Shown in pieces: positions 45,063 to 54,289 of a stretch of DNA of 64,000 nt. Source of the stretch: Aureimonas pseudogalii. GTDB taxonomy: Bacteria; Pseudomonadota; Alphaproteobacteria; Rhizobiales; Rhizobiaceae. The notes beneath the pieces are model-generated. The model searched no databases. It was not told the DNA's origin and was given only the letters and a program-made list of their open reading frames with translations. Location: NCBI RefSeq assembly GCF_014196835.1, contig NZ_JACIEK010000014.1:1-64000 (forward strand), written 5' to 3'. Each line of letters opens with the position of its first letter. The first letter of the stretch is position 1. Position numbers and translations under genes: made by a program.

Positions 45063-45629
45063 TCAGCCCATCTTCGGCATCAGCACCGAGCCGATGACGT
45101 GGACGACGCCGTTCGACTGCTTGACGTCGGGGGTCTGGATCGTGGCGCCGTGGCCGGCGCGGTCGATCACCACGAGCTTGCGGCCGTCGAGCTTCACGGT
45201 CAGCGGCTCGCCCTCGACGGTCTTCAGATGCACCTCGCCGCCGCCGGCCTTGGCCTCGCGCATCAGGCGGGCGGCCGAATAGTCGCCGGCCACGACGTGG
45301 TAGGTGAGGATGCCCGTCAGCTTCGCCTTGTTCTCGGGCTTCACCAGCGTCGCGACCGTGCCCTTGGGCAGCTTGTCGAAGGCGCGGTTGGTGGGCGCGA
45401 AGACGGTGAACGGGCCTTTGGAGCCCAGCGTCTCGACAAGGCCGGCGGCCTTCACGGCGGCCACCAGCGTCGTCAGGTTCGGCGCTTCCGGCGCGTTCTC
45501 GGCGATCGTCTTGTTGGCATACATCGGCGCGCCGCCGACCATCACGGGGCCCTTGGCGAAGGCGGCGGACGAGGCGGCGAGCGATCCGGCGAGGACGAGG
45601 GCGAGGCTGAGCGAGGACGAGCGATTCAT
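45063..45629 (-). CDS. Secreted fasciclin-domain protein
   Basis: A 188-residue protein with a signal peptide (about residues 1-25, ending SSAAFA) and one FAS1 domain (about 50-188). Diagnostic parts are FTVFAPTNRAFDKLP near 93, LTGILTYHVVAGDYSA near 125 and the closing NGVVHVIGSVLMP. FAS1 proteins mediate adhesion or surface contacts and are periplasmic or cell-surface. It lies downstream of an ECF sigma/anti-sigma pair on the same strand, separated by about 190 bases, so it may be a target of that sigma factor. Confidence 0.9.
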   Translation of the reverse strand: MNRSSSLSLALVLAGSLAASSAAFAKGPVMVGGAPMYANKTIAENAPEAPNLTTLVAAVKAAGLVETLGSKGPFTVFAPTNRAFDKLPKGTVATLVKPENKAKLTGILTYHVVAGDYSAARLMREAKAGGGEVHLKTVEGEPLTVKLDGRKLVVIDRAGHGATIQTPDVKQSNGVVHVIGSVLMPKMG

Positions 45630-45818
45630 CGGGCATCTCCGGTTCGAGCTGCCCGAGGAGCCGGGCAGGATCGAGGGGAGCTACGAGCGGCCCGAGCGGC
45701 GCGGATGCAGGCGCCCAACGTTATTTTCAAGTTTTTGTGAGCGCCGGCCAAAAAATCGCCTTGAAACGACCGTCCGATCCCACCGCTCGGCGGCTTGGCG
45801 TCAGTCGACCGGTGCTGG

Positions 45819-46544
45819 TCAGACCGAGCGCAGCAGACCCTGCCCGACCACGGGGCCGGTGGGCTGGCCCGTCGGCGAGCCGCCGGCCGGCTCCATCGAC
45901 ACGGCGAGCGCGGCGTCCGGCGCGCTCATCATCCCCATGTCGTCCATGTGGCCGGAGCGAAGGTCGATGCGCAGCGGGCGCGCGGCGTCGAGAAGCCCGA
46001 GCGAGATCGGCGTGCCGCCGGCCGGCACCAGCCAGAGTTCGGGCACGACGCCGCCGGCGGCGTCCACCCGGATGGGAACGAGCATCGCCTGGCCCGTGCC
46101 GGCATCGATCACCGCCGTAAACAGGGGGAGCCCGTCGGCCGCCGCGATCGAGGCGGTCATCATCGGTGACGCGTGCGTTGGCGCCTGCGCGATCACGGCG
46201 AGGCCGACGAGGCTGGCGAGCGCCACCGCGGAGGCGCCGACCGCCAGCCATTGCCAGAGCGCCGAGACGAGGCGGCGGCCGGGGACGGCGGGCGCGGCGA
46301 TGGGTGCGGACGCGCCATGCGGCAGCTCGGCCTCGATGGCGCGCCACAGGCCGGCCGGCGGCTCGACAGGCGCGAGGGTCGCGGCGAGCGGTGCCAGATG
46401 CGCCGTCCAGCCGTCCACCTCGGCGGCGAAGGCCGCGTCCTCGCGCATGCGCCGCTCCGCCGCGCGCCGCTCGCGCGCGGAGAGAACGCCCAGCGCGTAT
46501 TCCGCCGCCAGCGCCTCGTCGTCCCGCTCGCCCGTCGCGCTCAT
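45819..46544 (-). CDS. RskA-like anti-sigma factor
   Basis: A 241-residue membrane protein. The N-terminal part (about residues 1-85) begins with the RskA-type segment LAAEYALGVLSARERRAAER. A single transmembrane helix follows near 95-118, and the periplasmic domain after it matches anti-sigma-K factors (LWLVPAGGTPISLGLLDAA near 170). It should hold the adjacent ECF sigma factor at the membrane until proteolysis releases it. The start overlaps the sigma stop (ATGA), the usual arrangement for such a pair. Confidence 0.87.
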   Translation of the reverse strand: MSATGERDDEALAAEYALGVLSARERRAAERRMREDAAFAAEVDGWTAHLAPLAATLAPVEPPAGLWRAIEAELPHGASAPIAAPAVPGRRLVSALWQWLAVGASAVALASLVGLAVIAQAPTHASPMMTASIAAADGLPLFTAVIDAGTGQAMLVPIRVDAAGGVVPELWLVPAGGTPISLGLLDAARPLRIDLRSGHMDDMGMMSAPDAALAVSMEPAGGSPTGQPTGPVVGQGLLRSV

Positions 46545-47098
46545 GATCCCAGGCATCCCTTCAACCGGATCAGGCCGCGCCTGATCGTGCTCTTCATGGT
46601 TCCGAGCGGCACCCCTTCCCGGGCCGCGACGTCCTCGTATGTGACGCCGCCGAAGAAGGCGGCGACGATGGAGCCGCGCGTGCGCGCGTCCAGCGTCTCC
46701 AGGCAGCGCCGGAGCGCCCGCGCCTCATCGTCGGCCTCGAGCCGCGACAGTGCGTCCGGCGCTTCGTCGGCGAGCGTCTCGGCGTCCTCCATTGAGGCCC
46801 CAGCGCGCCGGGGCCCGAGCGCGCGCAACCGGTCGATGGCGCGGTTGCGGGCGATCGTGGCGAGCCACGTCACCGGGCTGGCGCGCGCCGGATCGTAGCG
46901 ATCGGCCCGGTTCCAGACGGTGACGTAGACATCCTGCAGCACGTCCTCGGCCTCTTCCCTGTCGTGCAAGATACGCAGGATGATCCCGAATAGTTTCGCG
47001 GAGGTGAGGTCGTAGACCTCGCGCAGCGCCTCGCGCTGCCCGCGCGCCACGGCACCGAGCCGCATCGCCAGATGATCGCGTCGATCGGCTGCACTCAT
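46541..47098 (-). CDS. ECF-family RNA polymerase sigma factor (SigK-like)
   Basis: A 185-residue group IV sigma factor. Region 2 covers about residues 25-95 (LREVYDLTSAKLFGIILRIL; EDVLQDVYVTVW), and region 4 covers about 125-180 (AFFGGVTYEDVAAREGVPLG; TMKSTIRRGLIRLKGCL). The genetic pairing with an RskA-type anti-sigma factor places it in the SigK/ECF19-like group. The ATG at 47098 gives the expected N-terminus; the longer open frame runs into the upstream region. The trigger is unknown, but the nearby fasciclin gene is a likely target. Confidence 0.88.
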   Translation of the reverse strand: MSAADRRDHLAMRLGAVARGQREALREVYDLTSAKLFGIILRILHDREEAEDVLQDVYVTVWNRADRYDPARASPVTWLATIARNRAIDRLRALGPRRAGASMEDAETLADEAPDALSRLEADDEARALRRCLETLDARTRGSIVAAFFGGVTYEDVAAREGVPLGTMKSTIRRGLIRLKGCLGS

Positions 47099-47297
47099 CG
47101 GGGGCGCGTTTCCATCGGTGACCGGGCCGGACCGTCCGGCGCGCCACCCGAACAAGCCCGGCCGGCGATTGTCAACCGCAGGACGAGCCTTCGCCACCGG
47201 TTCCATCGGCGGCTGCGGCAAGTTGGCGGGAACCCCGCGCCCGCCTGCCGGCTTGATGCAGAAGATCCCCTCCTCTCAAGTCCGCGAGCCCCACCCC

Positions 47298-47645
47298 ATG
47301 AGCCCCATCCGAATCGAGCACGAGACCCGTCCCGTGCAGATCCTCTTCCACGACACGGTGATCGCCTCCACCACGGAAGCGCTGATGTTGCACGAGGGCT
47401 CCTATCCGCCGGTCTACTACATTCCCCGGGACCACGTGGAGATGGCCTTCCTCCAGGAGAGCGAGCGCCGCACCACCTGCCCGCACAAGGGTGAAGCGCG
47501 TTACTGGTCGATCTCGGCCGGCGGCTACGGCGCGGAGAACGCCGTCTGGGCCTACGACCAGCCCAAGGAAGGCGCGGCCGAGATCGCCGGCCACCTCGCC
47601 TTCTATCCCGACAAGGTGCGCATCGCCGTCGAGGGCGACGCCTGA
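47298..47645 (+). CDS. DUF427 domain protein
   Basis: A 115-residue protein made of one DUF427 domain: VIASTTEALMLHEGSYPPVY near residue 20-40, CPHKGEARYWSI near 68-79, and WAYDQPK near 92. The family has a compact beta fold and no established enzyme activity. The ATG at 47298 fits the family length. It is divergent from the sigma factor gene, with about 200 bases between them. Confidence 0.87.
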   Translation: MSPIRIEHETRPVQILFHDTVIASTTEALMLHEGSYPPVYYIPRDHVEMAFLQESERRTTCPHKGEARYWSISAGGYGAENAVWAYDQPKEGAAEIAGHLAFYPDKVRIAVEGDA

Positions 47646-47782
47646 GGGCGATGCCTCCGCCTTTCGCAGCGAGCCTTGCCCATCATGGGCGAAAGCCCGT
47701 TGATAATGAGACCGAACGGAACGGAAGCCCCGGTCGCATGTTCTTGCGGCATAGGGACACAACGCTTCTCGGAACCATTCAC

Positions 47783-48217
47783 ATGCGCAAGCTTCTGCTT
47801 CTCTCCGCCGTCTCGGCCTTCCTCGCCGGCCCGGCGCTCGCCCAGACCACGGTCATCACCACCACCGAGCCCTCCTCCGACGCCGAGCGCGCCACGGGCA
47901 CGCTGGCGGGCACCGGCACCGGGGCGGTGGCCGGCGCGCTGGTGGGCGGGCCGGTCGGAGCCGTGGTCGGCGGCGTCGCGGGCGCGGTGATCGGCGGTGC
48001 GGCCTCGGCGCCCGACGACGTGCGCCAATACGTCGTGGCGAACCCGACCTCGCCCGTCATCGTCGAGGGTCAGATCGTCAACGGCTATGAGGTGCCGAAC
48101 ACGGTGACGCTGGCGCCCGTGCCCTCGAACCCGGAATACGAGTACTTCTACGCCGACGGCAATCGCCCGGTGATCGTCTCGAAGGCCGATCGCCGCGTGA
48201 TCTACTACACCGAGTAG
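47783..48217 (+). CDS. DUF1236 secreted protein with glycine-zipper segment
   Basis: A 144-residue exported protein. The signal peptide covers residues 1-20 (ending AGPALAQ). A glycine-rich zipper-like stretch (about 42-72, repeated GGPVGAVVGG-type units) may insert into a membrane, and a C-terminal DUF1236 segment (about 95-140, with VPSNPEYEYFYADGNRPVIV) follows. DUF1236 proteins are common in rhizobia and have no assigned function. The start at 47783 gives the clean signal peptide. Confidence 0.85.
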   Translation: MRKLLLLSAVSAFLAGPALAQTTVITTTEPSSDAERATGTLAGTGTGAVAGALVGGPVGAVVGGVAGAVIGGAASAPDDVRQYVVANPTSPVIVEGQIVNGYEVPNTVTLAPVPSNPEYEYFYADGNRPVIVSKADRRVIYYTE

Positions 48218-48227
48218 GCCGAGAGAC

Positions 48228-48247
48228 CGGTCGGGCTGGCCCGACCG
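48228..48247 (+). terminator. Hairpin after the DUF1236 gene
   Basis: CGGTCGGG and CCCGACCG pair over 8 bp around CTGG, 10 bases after the stop. No T run follows, so it is a weak or Rho-assisted terminator at best. Confidence 0.45.
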
Positions 48248-48339
48248 ACCCGACGTCCGGCGCCGTCATGTCTTCCGACAGGGCGGCGTCGTCGTATCGA
48301 AAGCCCGTATCCCGGCGTCGGCGGTCGCTGTGCCGTCCT

Positions 48340-48657
48340 TCAGCGGTCGCTGTGGCCGAGACTGCGCTCGGGGTCCATGCGGTCGCGCACCCGGCGCTTC
48401 AGCACCTTGGCCTCGGGAAATCCGCCGTCCGTCACCCGATCCCAGATGACGTCGTCGCCGTAGCGGATCTCGAAGATGCCGCCGGTGCCGGGCACCAGCG
48501 CCACTTCGCCGAGATCGGTGCCGAAGGTGGAGAGAAGCTCCTGCGCCAGCCAGGCCGAGCGCAACAGCCACTGGCACTGCGTGCAGAAGCGGATGGTGAC
48601 GCGCGGCGCCGAAAGGCCCGTCTCGTTCGGTTCGGTCATGGCGAGGGGTTCGGTCAT
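48340..48657 (-). CDS. SelT/SelW/SelH (Rdx) family protein
   Basis: A 105-residue thioredoxin-like protein. The redox motif is CTQC in IRFCTQCQWLLRSAWLAQEL, the standard Cys form of the selenoprotein W motif, and the GTGGIFEI segment near 67 is typical. Function in bacteria is unknown. Two in-frame ATGs (48657 and 48639) stand at the heads of two near-repeats, MTEPLA and MTEPNE. The first has GGAAG 11 bases upstream and is preferred. The gene faces the divergent MarR regulator. Confidence 0.85.
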   Translation of the reverse strand: MTEPLAMTEPNETGLSAPRVTIRFCTQCQWLLRSAWLAQELLSTFGTDLGEVALVPGTGGIFEIRYGDDVIWDRVTDGGFPEAKVLKRRVRDRMDPERSLGHSDR

Positions 48658-48835
48658 GGGGTGGGCTTCCGGCGGCGTGACGGAGTGGCGTGAGAGGCGG
48701 CCCGTCGGAGCCGCATGACGGATCGGCTCGCCCCTTGTCTGCCCGTCCCGCGCCGCAGGCAAGAGCTGGCCCACGCGCGCGAAAGACGATCGCGCCCGCC
48801 TTGCCGAACGGTAGCGCGCTATTTATATCCGCCTC

Positions 48836-49348
48836 ATGCCAACGCTCGATCCCCAGCTCAAGGCCGAGTTCACGGACGCCCTCGTGCAGACCGGGCGCAA
48901 GCTGCGCACGCGCTTCAACGCGGAGGTGGTGCGCCATGGCCTCACCTATCCCCGCGCCCGCGCGCTCGCCGTGCTGGCGCGCCGCCAGCCGCTGCGCCAG
49001 AGCGAGCTGGCGATCGAGCTGGAGCTGGAGGGGCCGACCGTGGTGCGCCTTCTCGACGGCATGGAGCGGATCGGGCTGGTGAAGCGCCAGGGCGTCGCCG
49101 GCGACCGGCGCGCCAAGGCCGTCGCGCTCACCGCCCACGGGCGCCGACAGGCCGAGACGGTGGCCGCGATCTCCTCGCGCATCCGCGATGTCATCCTGGC
49201 GCGCAGCGCCGGCGCCGACGTGGCGGTGGCGCTCGGGGTGCTCCGCTTGATCGGCGATGCCATCGACCTGGACTTCCGCGACGCCGATCCGGGCGAAGCA
49301 GGGTCGCTGGTCGAGACGCCGCTGGCCGGGAGCGACGGCGATGCTTGA
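48836..49348 (+). CDS. MarR-family transcription regulator
   Basis: A 170-residue winged-helix repressor. The DNA-binding core lies at about residues 40-110 (LRQSELAIELELEGPTVVRLLDGMERIGLV; GDRRAKAVALT as the wing). It overlaps the start of the efflux gene by eight bases, so it very probably controls that operon and itself. Ligands are typically phenolic or drug-like. I did not find a clear operator in the short upstream region. Confidence 0.9.
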   Translation: MPTLDPQLKAEFTDALVQTGRKLRTRFNAEVVRHGLTYPRARALAVLARRQPLRQSELAIELELEGPTVVRLLDGMERIGLVKRQGVAGDRRAKAVALTAHGRRQAETVAAISSRIRDVILARSAGADVAVALGVLRLIGDAIDLDFRDADPGEAGSLVETPLAGSDGDA

Positions 49349-51080
49349 GGAACGGCCCGACCACGAGAGCGCGAAGACGCCAGCCGGCGCCTCGTTGAGC
49401 GCGCAGGTCGGCGGCGCCGCGCCCGCCGACACGATGGCGGACGGCTCGCCCGCCCCCTCCGGTCGCCGCCGCGGCCAGCCGATGCCGGCGCCCGCGCCCT
49501 TCGTGCCCAAGCCCGTCTGGCTCGCCGCGCTCTACGTCTTCGCCTCCACCGCGATCGCGATGACGCAGGGGCTCGGGCTGAACCTCATCACCGCCAATCT
49601 CTACCAGATCCAGGGGCCGCTCGGCGCCACGCTGAACGAGACGGTCTGGCTCTCGGCCGCCTATCTCGCGCCGAACGTCAGCCTGACGCTGCTCCTCACC
49701 AAGGTGCGCGCTCAGTTCGGCCTGCGCGCCTTCGCGACCTGGGCGATCGTCGCCTTCGTGGCCGTCACCTCGCTGCATCTCTTCGTCGACGACATCCAGT
49801 CGGCGATCGTGGTGCGCTTCTTCGCGGGCGTCGCGGCCTCGCCCATGTCCTCGCTCGCCTTCCTCTACATGCTGGAATCCTTCCCGCCCGAGCGCAAGAT
49901 GACGGTGGGCGTGTCGCTGGCGATGACCAACCTGTCGATCGTGGTGCCGCTGTCGCGGCTGGTGTCGCCGAGCCTTCTCGATCTCGGCGACTGGAACGGC
50001 CTGTTCCTGCTCGAGACCGCGCTCGCGCTCGTCTCCTTCGCGCTCATCAAGCTGCTGCCGCTCAACTCGCCGCCAAAGACGCCGGTGATCGAGCCGATGG
50101 ACGTCGTGAACTACGCCTTCATCGCGGTGGGCCTCGGCTCCACCGCGGTGGTCGCCACCGTCGGCCCCTTCTATTGGTGGTTCGAGGCGCCCTGGATCGG
50201 CGGGCTGCTGGCGATCGGCGTCGCCTGCCTCACCGTGGCCGTGGTGGTGGAGCTCAACCGTGCCAACCCGCTGATCGACATTCGCTGGATCACCTCGAAG
50301 GAGATCCTACACTTCGCGGGAACGCTGCTGCTCTTCCGCCTGCTCCTTTCCGAACAGGCGAGCGGGGCCACCGGCTTCTTCCAGGTGCTGGGGCTGAAGA
50401 ACGAGCAGATGACGACGCTCTACCTCGTGATGCTCGGCTCGGGGCTCGCCGCCGGGCTCTTCTGCGTCTGCTTCGTGCGGCCGGGCCGGGCCCCCTACAT
50501 CCACATCCTCGCCCTCTCCTGCCTCATCGCGGGCTCGCTGATGGACGCGCGCGCCACCGTGCTGACGCGGCCCGAACAGATGTATCTCAGCCAGGGGCTG
50601 ATCTCGGCGGCCGGCGTTCTGTTCCTGCCGCCGGCCATGGCGATCGGCTTCGCCTCGGCGATGAAGAAGGGGATGAATTACATCCTCTCCTTCCTCATCG
50701 TCTTCCTCACCACCCAGTCGCTCGGCGGCGCGGTCGGCTCGGCGATCTTCCGCACCTTCGTGACGGTGCGCGAGAAGTTCCATTCGAGCCAGATCGCGGA
50801 GAGCGTAGTGCTCTCCGATCCGATCGTCGCCGCGCGCATCGCCCAGCTCGGCGCGGCTTACGCCCGCGTGCTGCCGGACGCCGCGCTTCGACAGGCCGAG
50901 GGGCTGGCGCTGCTGGGCACGCAGGCCACCACCCAGGCCAACGTCCTCGCCTACAACGACGCCTTCCTGGCGGTCGCCGTGCTCGCCTCGATCGGCCTCG
51001 CCGCGCTCCTCGTCCACCTCACGGTCCTCCACATGAGGGCTTGGCGCGCCGCCCGGCGTCCGGCCGCCGCCGCCGCATGA
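49341..51080 (+). CDS. EmrB-like MFS transporter (DHA2 family)
   Basis: A 579-residue drug/H+ antiporter with about 14 predicted membrane helices from residue 58 onward, after a polar N-terminal tail of about 55 residues. The region from NLYQIQGPLGATLNETVWLS to YLAPNVS (about residues 85-115) is typical of the EmrB/FusB side of the family. It should form a tripartite pump with the adaptor encoded next. The start at 49341 overlaps marR. Substrate is unknown. Confidence 0.87.
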   Translation: MLEERPDHESAKTPAGASLSAQVGGAAPADTMADGSPAPSGRRRGQPMPAPAPFVPKPVWLAALYVFASTAIAMTQGLGLNLITANLYQIQGPLGATLNETVWLSAAYLAPNVSLTLLLTKVRAQFGLRAFATWAIVAFVAVTSLHLFVDDIQSAIVVRFFAGVAASPMSSLAFLYMLESFPPERKMTVGVSLAMTNLSIVVPLSRLVSPSLLDLGDWNGLFLLETALALVSFALIKLLPLNSPPKTPVIEPMDVVNYAFIAVGLGSTAVVATVGPFYWWFEAPWIGGLLAIGVACLTVAVVVELNRANPLIDIRWITSKEILHFAGTLLLFRLLLSEQASGATGFFQVLGLKNEQMTTLYLVMLGSGLAAGLFCVCFVRPGRAPYIHILALSCLIAGSLMDARATVLTRPEQMYLSQGLISAAGVLFLPPAMAIGFASAMKKGMNYILSFLIVFLTTQSLGGAVGSAIFRTFVTVREKFHSSQIAESVVLSDPIVAARIAQLGAAYARVLPDAALRQAEGLALLGTQATTQANVLAYNDAFLAVAVLASIGLAALLVHLTVLHMRAWRAARRPAAAAA

Positions 51081-51105
51081 TTTTGCCCGCTTCGCAGGTT
51101 CCCCG

Positions 51106-52221
51106 ATGACGATCTTCCGCTCAGCTTCCACCTATGTCGCCCTCGCCGTCGGCCTCGCCGGCGTCGCGCTCATCCTCTACGCCTGGCGCCTGCCGCCCTT
51201 CGCCACCAGCGTCGAGACCACCAACGACGCCTTCGTGCGTGGGCAGGTGACGGTGATCTCGCCGCAGCTCGCGGGCTATGTCGCCGAGGTGCCGGTGCAG
51301 GACTACCAGAGCGTCGAGGAGGGTCAGCTCATCGCGCGCATCGACGACCGCATCTTCGCCCAGAAGGTGGCGCAGGCGCGCGCCACGCTGGCCGGCCAGA
51401 AAGCGCAGCTCGCCAACTCGCAGCAGGGGCGCCGATCGGGCGAAGCCAAGGTCGCGGCCGCCGGGGCGGCGGTGGCGAGCGCCCAGTCGGCCTTCGACAC
51501 GTCGGAGGCCAACTACGCCCGCATTGCGCCGCTCGCCCGCCAGGGCTACGTGCCCGGCAGCGATCTCGACGTGGCCACCCGCACCCGCGACCAGGCGGCC
51601 GCCGCGCTCGACCAGTCCAAAGCCTCGCTCGAGGTCTCGCGCCAGGACCTGCAGACCGTGATCGTCGCGCGCCAGTCGCTCGAAGCGGCGGTGGAGGGCG
51701 CGGAGGCCGCGGTGAAGCTCGCCGAGATCGATCTCGCCAACACCCGCGTCACCGCGCCGAAGGCCGGCCGGCTCGGCGAGATCGGCGTCAAGCTCGGCCA
51801 GTACGTGCAGGCGGGCACGCAGCTTACCAGCCTCGTTCCTTCGGCGGTCTGGGTGGTCGCCAACTTCAAGGAGACGCAGCTGCCGGGCATGAGCATCGGC
51901 CAGCCCGTGCATTTCAGCGTCGACGCGCTGGGCGGGCGCCAACTCACCGGCCGGGTCGAGCGCTTCGCCCCCGCCACCGGCTCGGAATTCGCGGTGCTGA
52001 AGCCCGACAACGCCACCGGCAATTTCACCAAGGTCGCCCAGCGTATTCCCGTGCGCATCGCCATCGACCCCGGACAGGCTGACATCGCCGAGCTGTCGCC
52101 GGGCATGTCGGTGGTGGTGCGCCTCGACACCGCCTCGGCGGGAACGCAAGCCAGCGCCGAAACCGAGGCGCCCGCCGCCGCGCCCCATGCGGCCCCGACA
52201 GCCGCCGGCGCCACACCGTAA
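51106..52221 (+). CDS. EmrA-like membrane-fusion (HlyD) protein
   Basis: A 371-residue periplasmic adaptor with one N-terminal membrane helix (about residues 9-27). A split biotinyl-lipoyl domain (VISPQLAGYVAEVPVQDYQ near 50; NTRVTAPKAGRLGEIGVKLG near 215), an alpha-helical coiled-coil hairpin (about 85-205) and a beta-barrel domain (about 240-340) follow. The C-terminus is Ala/Thr/Pro-rich. It begins 25 bases after the transporter and should link it to an outer-membrane channel that is not encoded here. Confidence 0.9.
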   Translation: MTIFRSASTYVALAVGLAGVALILYAWRLPPFATSVETTNDAFVRGQVTVISPQLAGYVAEVPVQDYQSVEEGQLIARIDDRIFAQKVAQARATLAGQKAQLANSQQGRRSGEAKVAAAGAAVASAQSAFDTSEANYARIAPLARQGYVPGSDLDVATRTRDQAAAALDQSKASLEVSRQDLQTVIVARQSLEAAVEGAEAAVKLAEIDLANTRVTAPKAGRLGEIGVKLGQYVQAGTQLTSLVPSAVWVVANFKETQLPGMSIGQPVHFSVDALGGRQLTGRVERFAPATGSEFAVLKPDNATGNFTKVAQRIPVRIAIDPGQADIAELSPGMSVVVRLDTASAGTQASAETEAPAAAPHAAPTAAGATP

Positions 52222-52407
52222 AGCCGAAACCTACTAGCGCCTCTGGTAGGTTCCGGGCTCGCGCGAATGGTCGGGTTCCCTTAGAAGGAAGGTCGGGACA
52301 GAGCCGGACGGAAATTCCATGAGCATCGATCCATGCGCGCCGCAGCCCCGCGCCCCTCGAAGGGCGCTGGAGCTGGGCTGCGTCCCGGGCGCGGCGACGG
52401 CGGCGCG

Positions 52408-54264
52408 ATGAGCGAACTCGACGGCTCCGCCCGGACCGAGGCGCTGTGCTCCTTCGACGTGATCGACACGCAGGCCGAAGCGGCCTTCGACGATCTGGCG
52501 GCGCTCGCCGCCAAGGTCTGCCGCATGCCGATGGCCTCGATTAGCCTGATCGACGGGCAGCGGCAATGGTTCAAGTCGCAGATCGGCCTCGGCTGCACCG
52601 AAACCCCGCTCGACGTGTCGATCTGCGCCCGTATCCTCGACCGGGGCGGGGTCGTCGTGGTGCCCGATCTCACCGCCGACGAGCGCTTCGCCGACCTGCG
52701 GCGCGGCACCGAGGCCGGCCCCTTGCGCTTCTTCGCCGGCTGCCCCCTCGTCACGCGCGACGGCGTGGCGATCGGCGCCTTGACGGTGCTCGACGTCGCG
52801 CCCCACGCGCAAGGCCTCGACGACACGCAGCGGCTGACGCTCGAGGTGCTCGCCCGGCAGGTGATGCACCTCTTGGAAGGCCGGCGCCTGCTGCGCGAGC
52901 GCAACGAGAGCGACCAGCAGTTCCGCGTCCTCACCGATTCCATGCCGCAGATGATCTGGACGACGCGGCCGGACGGATTCCACGACTTCTACAACGAGCG
53001 TTGGTACGAGTTCACCGGCGTGCCGCGGGGCTCCACCGACGGCGAGGCGTGGAACGGGATGTTCCATCCCGACGACCGCGAGCGGGCCTTCGCGCTCTGG
53101 CGCCGGTCGCTGGCGACCGGGGAGCTCTACGAGATCGAGTACCGGCTGCGCCATCGCGACGGCGACTATCGCTGGGTGCTCGGGCGCGCCGCGCCGCTGC
53201 GCGACGACGAGGGCCGGATCCTGCGCTGGTTCGGCACCTGCACCGACATCGACACGCTGAAGCATGCCGAGGCGGCGCTCGCCGAGAGCGAGGCGCGCTT
53301 CCGCACGCTCATCGAGGTGGCGCCGCAGGTCGTCTGGTTCGCCGGGCCGGACGGCGCGATGACCTATACCAGCCCGCACTGGTTCGAGTTCACCGGGCTC
53401 GGCCCCGCCGACACGGCGGGCGAGGGCTGGATGAGCGTCGTGCAGGACGACCAGCGCGCGGGCGTGGCCGCCGCCTGGGGCGCGGCGCTGGCAGGCGGCC
53501 ACCCGTTCGAGATGGAGATGCCCTTCCGGCGCCGCGACGGCAGCTACCGCTGGATGCTGGTGCGCGCCCAGCCGATCCGCGACGCGGCCGGCGTCGTCCG
53601 GCGCTGGGCCGGCATCAGCCTCGACATCCACGAGCGCCGGCAGGCGGAGGAGGCGGCCGATCTCCTGGCGCGCGAGCTCGCCCACCGCATCAAGAACATC
53701 TTCGCCGTGGTCGGCAGCCTCGTCTCCACCTCGGCGCGGCGCGATCCCGCGCTGCGTCCCTATGCCGACGGGCTGCGCCAGCGGCTCGCCACCCTGGCGC
53801 TGGCGCACGACTACGTGCGGCCCCATTCCGCGGCTTCGCGGTCGCAGCCGATCGCCACCACGGTGCACGGCCTGCTCTCGACCCTTCTCGACGCCTACCG
53901 CACCGAGAGCGGCGACTGGCGCTTCACGGTCTCGGGGCCCGACGGGCCGATCGGCGCACGCGCCGCCACGGCGCTGGCGCTCATCATCCACGAGCACGCC
54001 ACGAACGCGATGAAATACGGCGCCCTGTCGAACGAGGAGGGCCGCATCCACATCGAGACGCGGCCGGGCGAGGGACGCTTCGAGATCGACTGGCACGAGA
54101 CCGGCGGGCCGCCCGTCGAAGGGCCGCCGGCCCGCCAGGGCTTCGGCACGCTCCTGGCCGAGCGCAGCGCCTCGGGCCAGCTCGGCGGCGAGATGCGGCA
54201 CGAATGGCATGAAGACGGACTGCGCTCGGTGCTGGCGGTTCCGCTCGCCGCGTTGCACGACTGA
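52408..54264 (+). CDS. GAF-PAS-PAS HWE-family sensor histidine kinase
   Basis: A 618-residue soluble kinase with no membrane helix. Order: GAF (about residues 15-155, ISLIDGQRQWFKSQIGL), PAS (about 170-285), PAS (about 295-410) and an HWE kinase core with phospho-acceptor His in ELAHRIKNIFAVV (about 430). HEHATNAMKYGALS is near 530 and the naming W-H-E in DWHETGGPPVEG is near 570. PAS segments such as WYEFTGVPRGST suggest sensing of light, redox or a small ligand, but no flavin-binding NCRFLQ motif is present. A start 25 codons earlier (52333) is possible. A LuxR-type regulator follows. Confidence 0.88.
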   Translation: MSELDGSARTEALCSFDVIDTQAEAAFDDLAALAAKVCRMPMASISLIDGQRQWFKSQIGLGCTETPLDVSICARILDRGGVVVVPDLTADERFADLRRGTEAGPLRFFAGCPLVTRDGVAIGALTVLDVAPHAQGLDDTQRLTLEVLARQVMHLLEGRRLLRERNESDQQFRVLTDSMPQMIWTTRPDGFHDFYNERWYEFTGVPRGSTDGEAWNGMFHPDDRERAFALWRRSLATGELYEIEYRLRHRDGDYRWVLGRAAPLRDDEGRILRWFGTCTDIDTLKHAEAALAESEARFRTLIEVAPQVVWFAGPDGAMTYTSPHWFEFTGLGPADTAGEGWMSVVQDDQRAGVAAAWGAALAGGHPFEMEMPFRRRDGSYRWMLVRAQPIRDAAGVVRRWAGISLDIHERRQAEEAADLLARELAHRIKNIFAVVGSLVSTSARRDPALRPYADGLRQRLATLALAHDYVRPHSAASRSQPIATTVHGLLSTLLDAYRTESGDWRFTVSGPDGPIGARAATALALIIHEHATNAMKYGALSNEEGRIHIETRPGEGRFEIDWHETGGPPVEGPPARQGFGTLLAERSASGQLGGEMRHEWHEDGLRSVLAVPLAALHD

Positions 54265-54289
54265 GTTGCGCCGGCGCGAGGCCGGGGGC

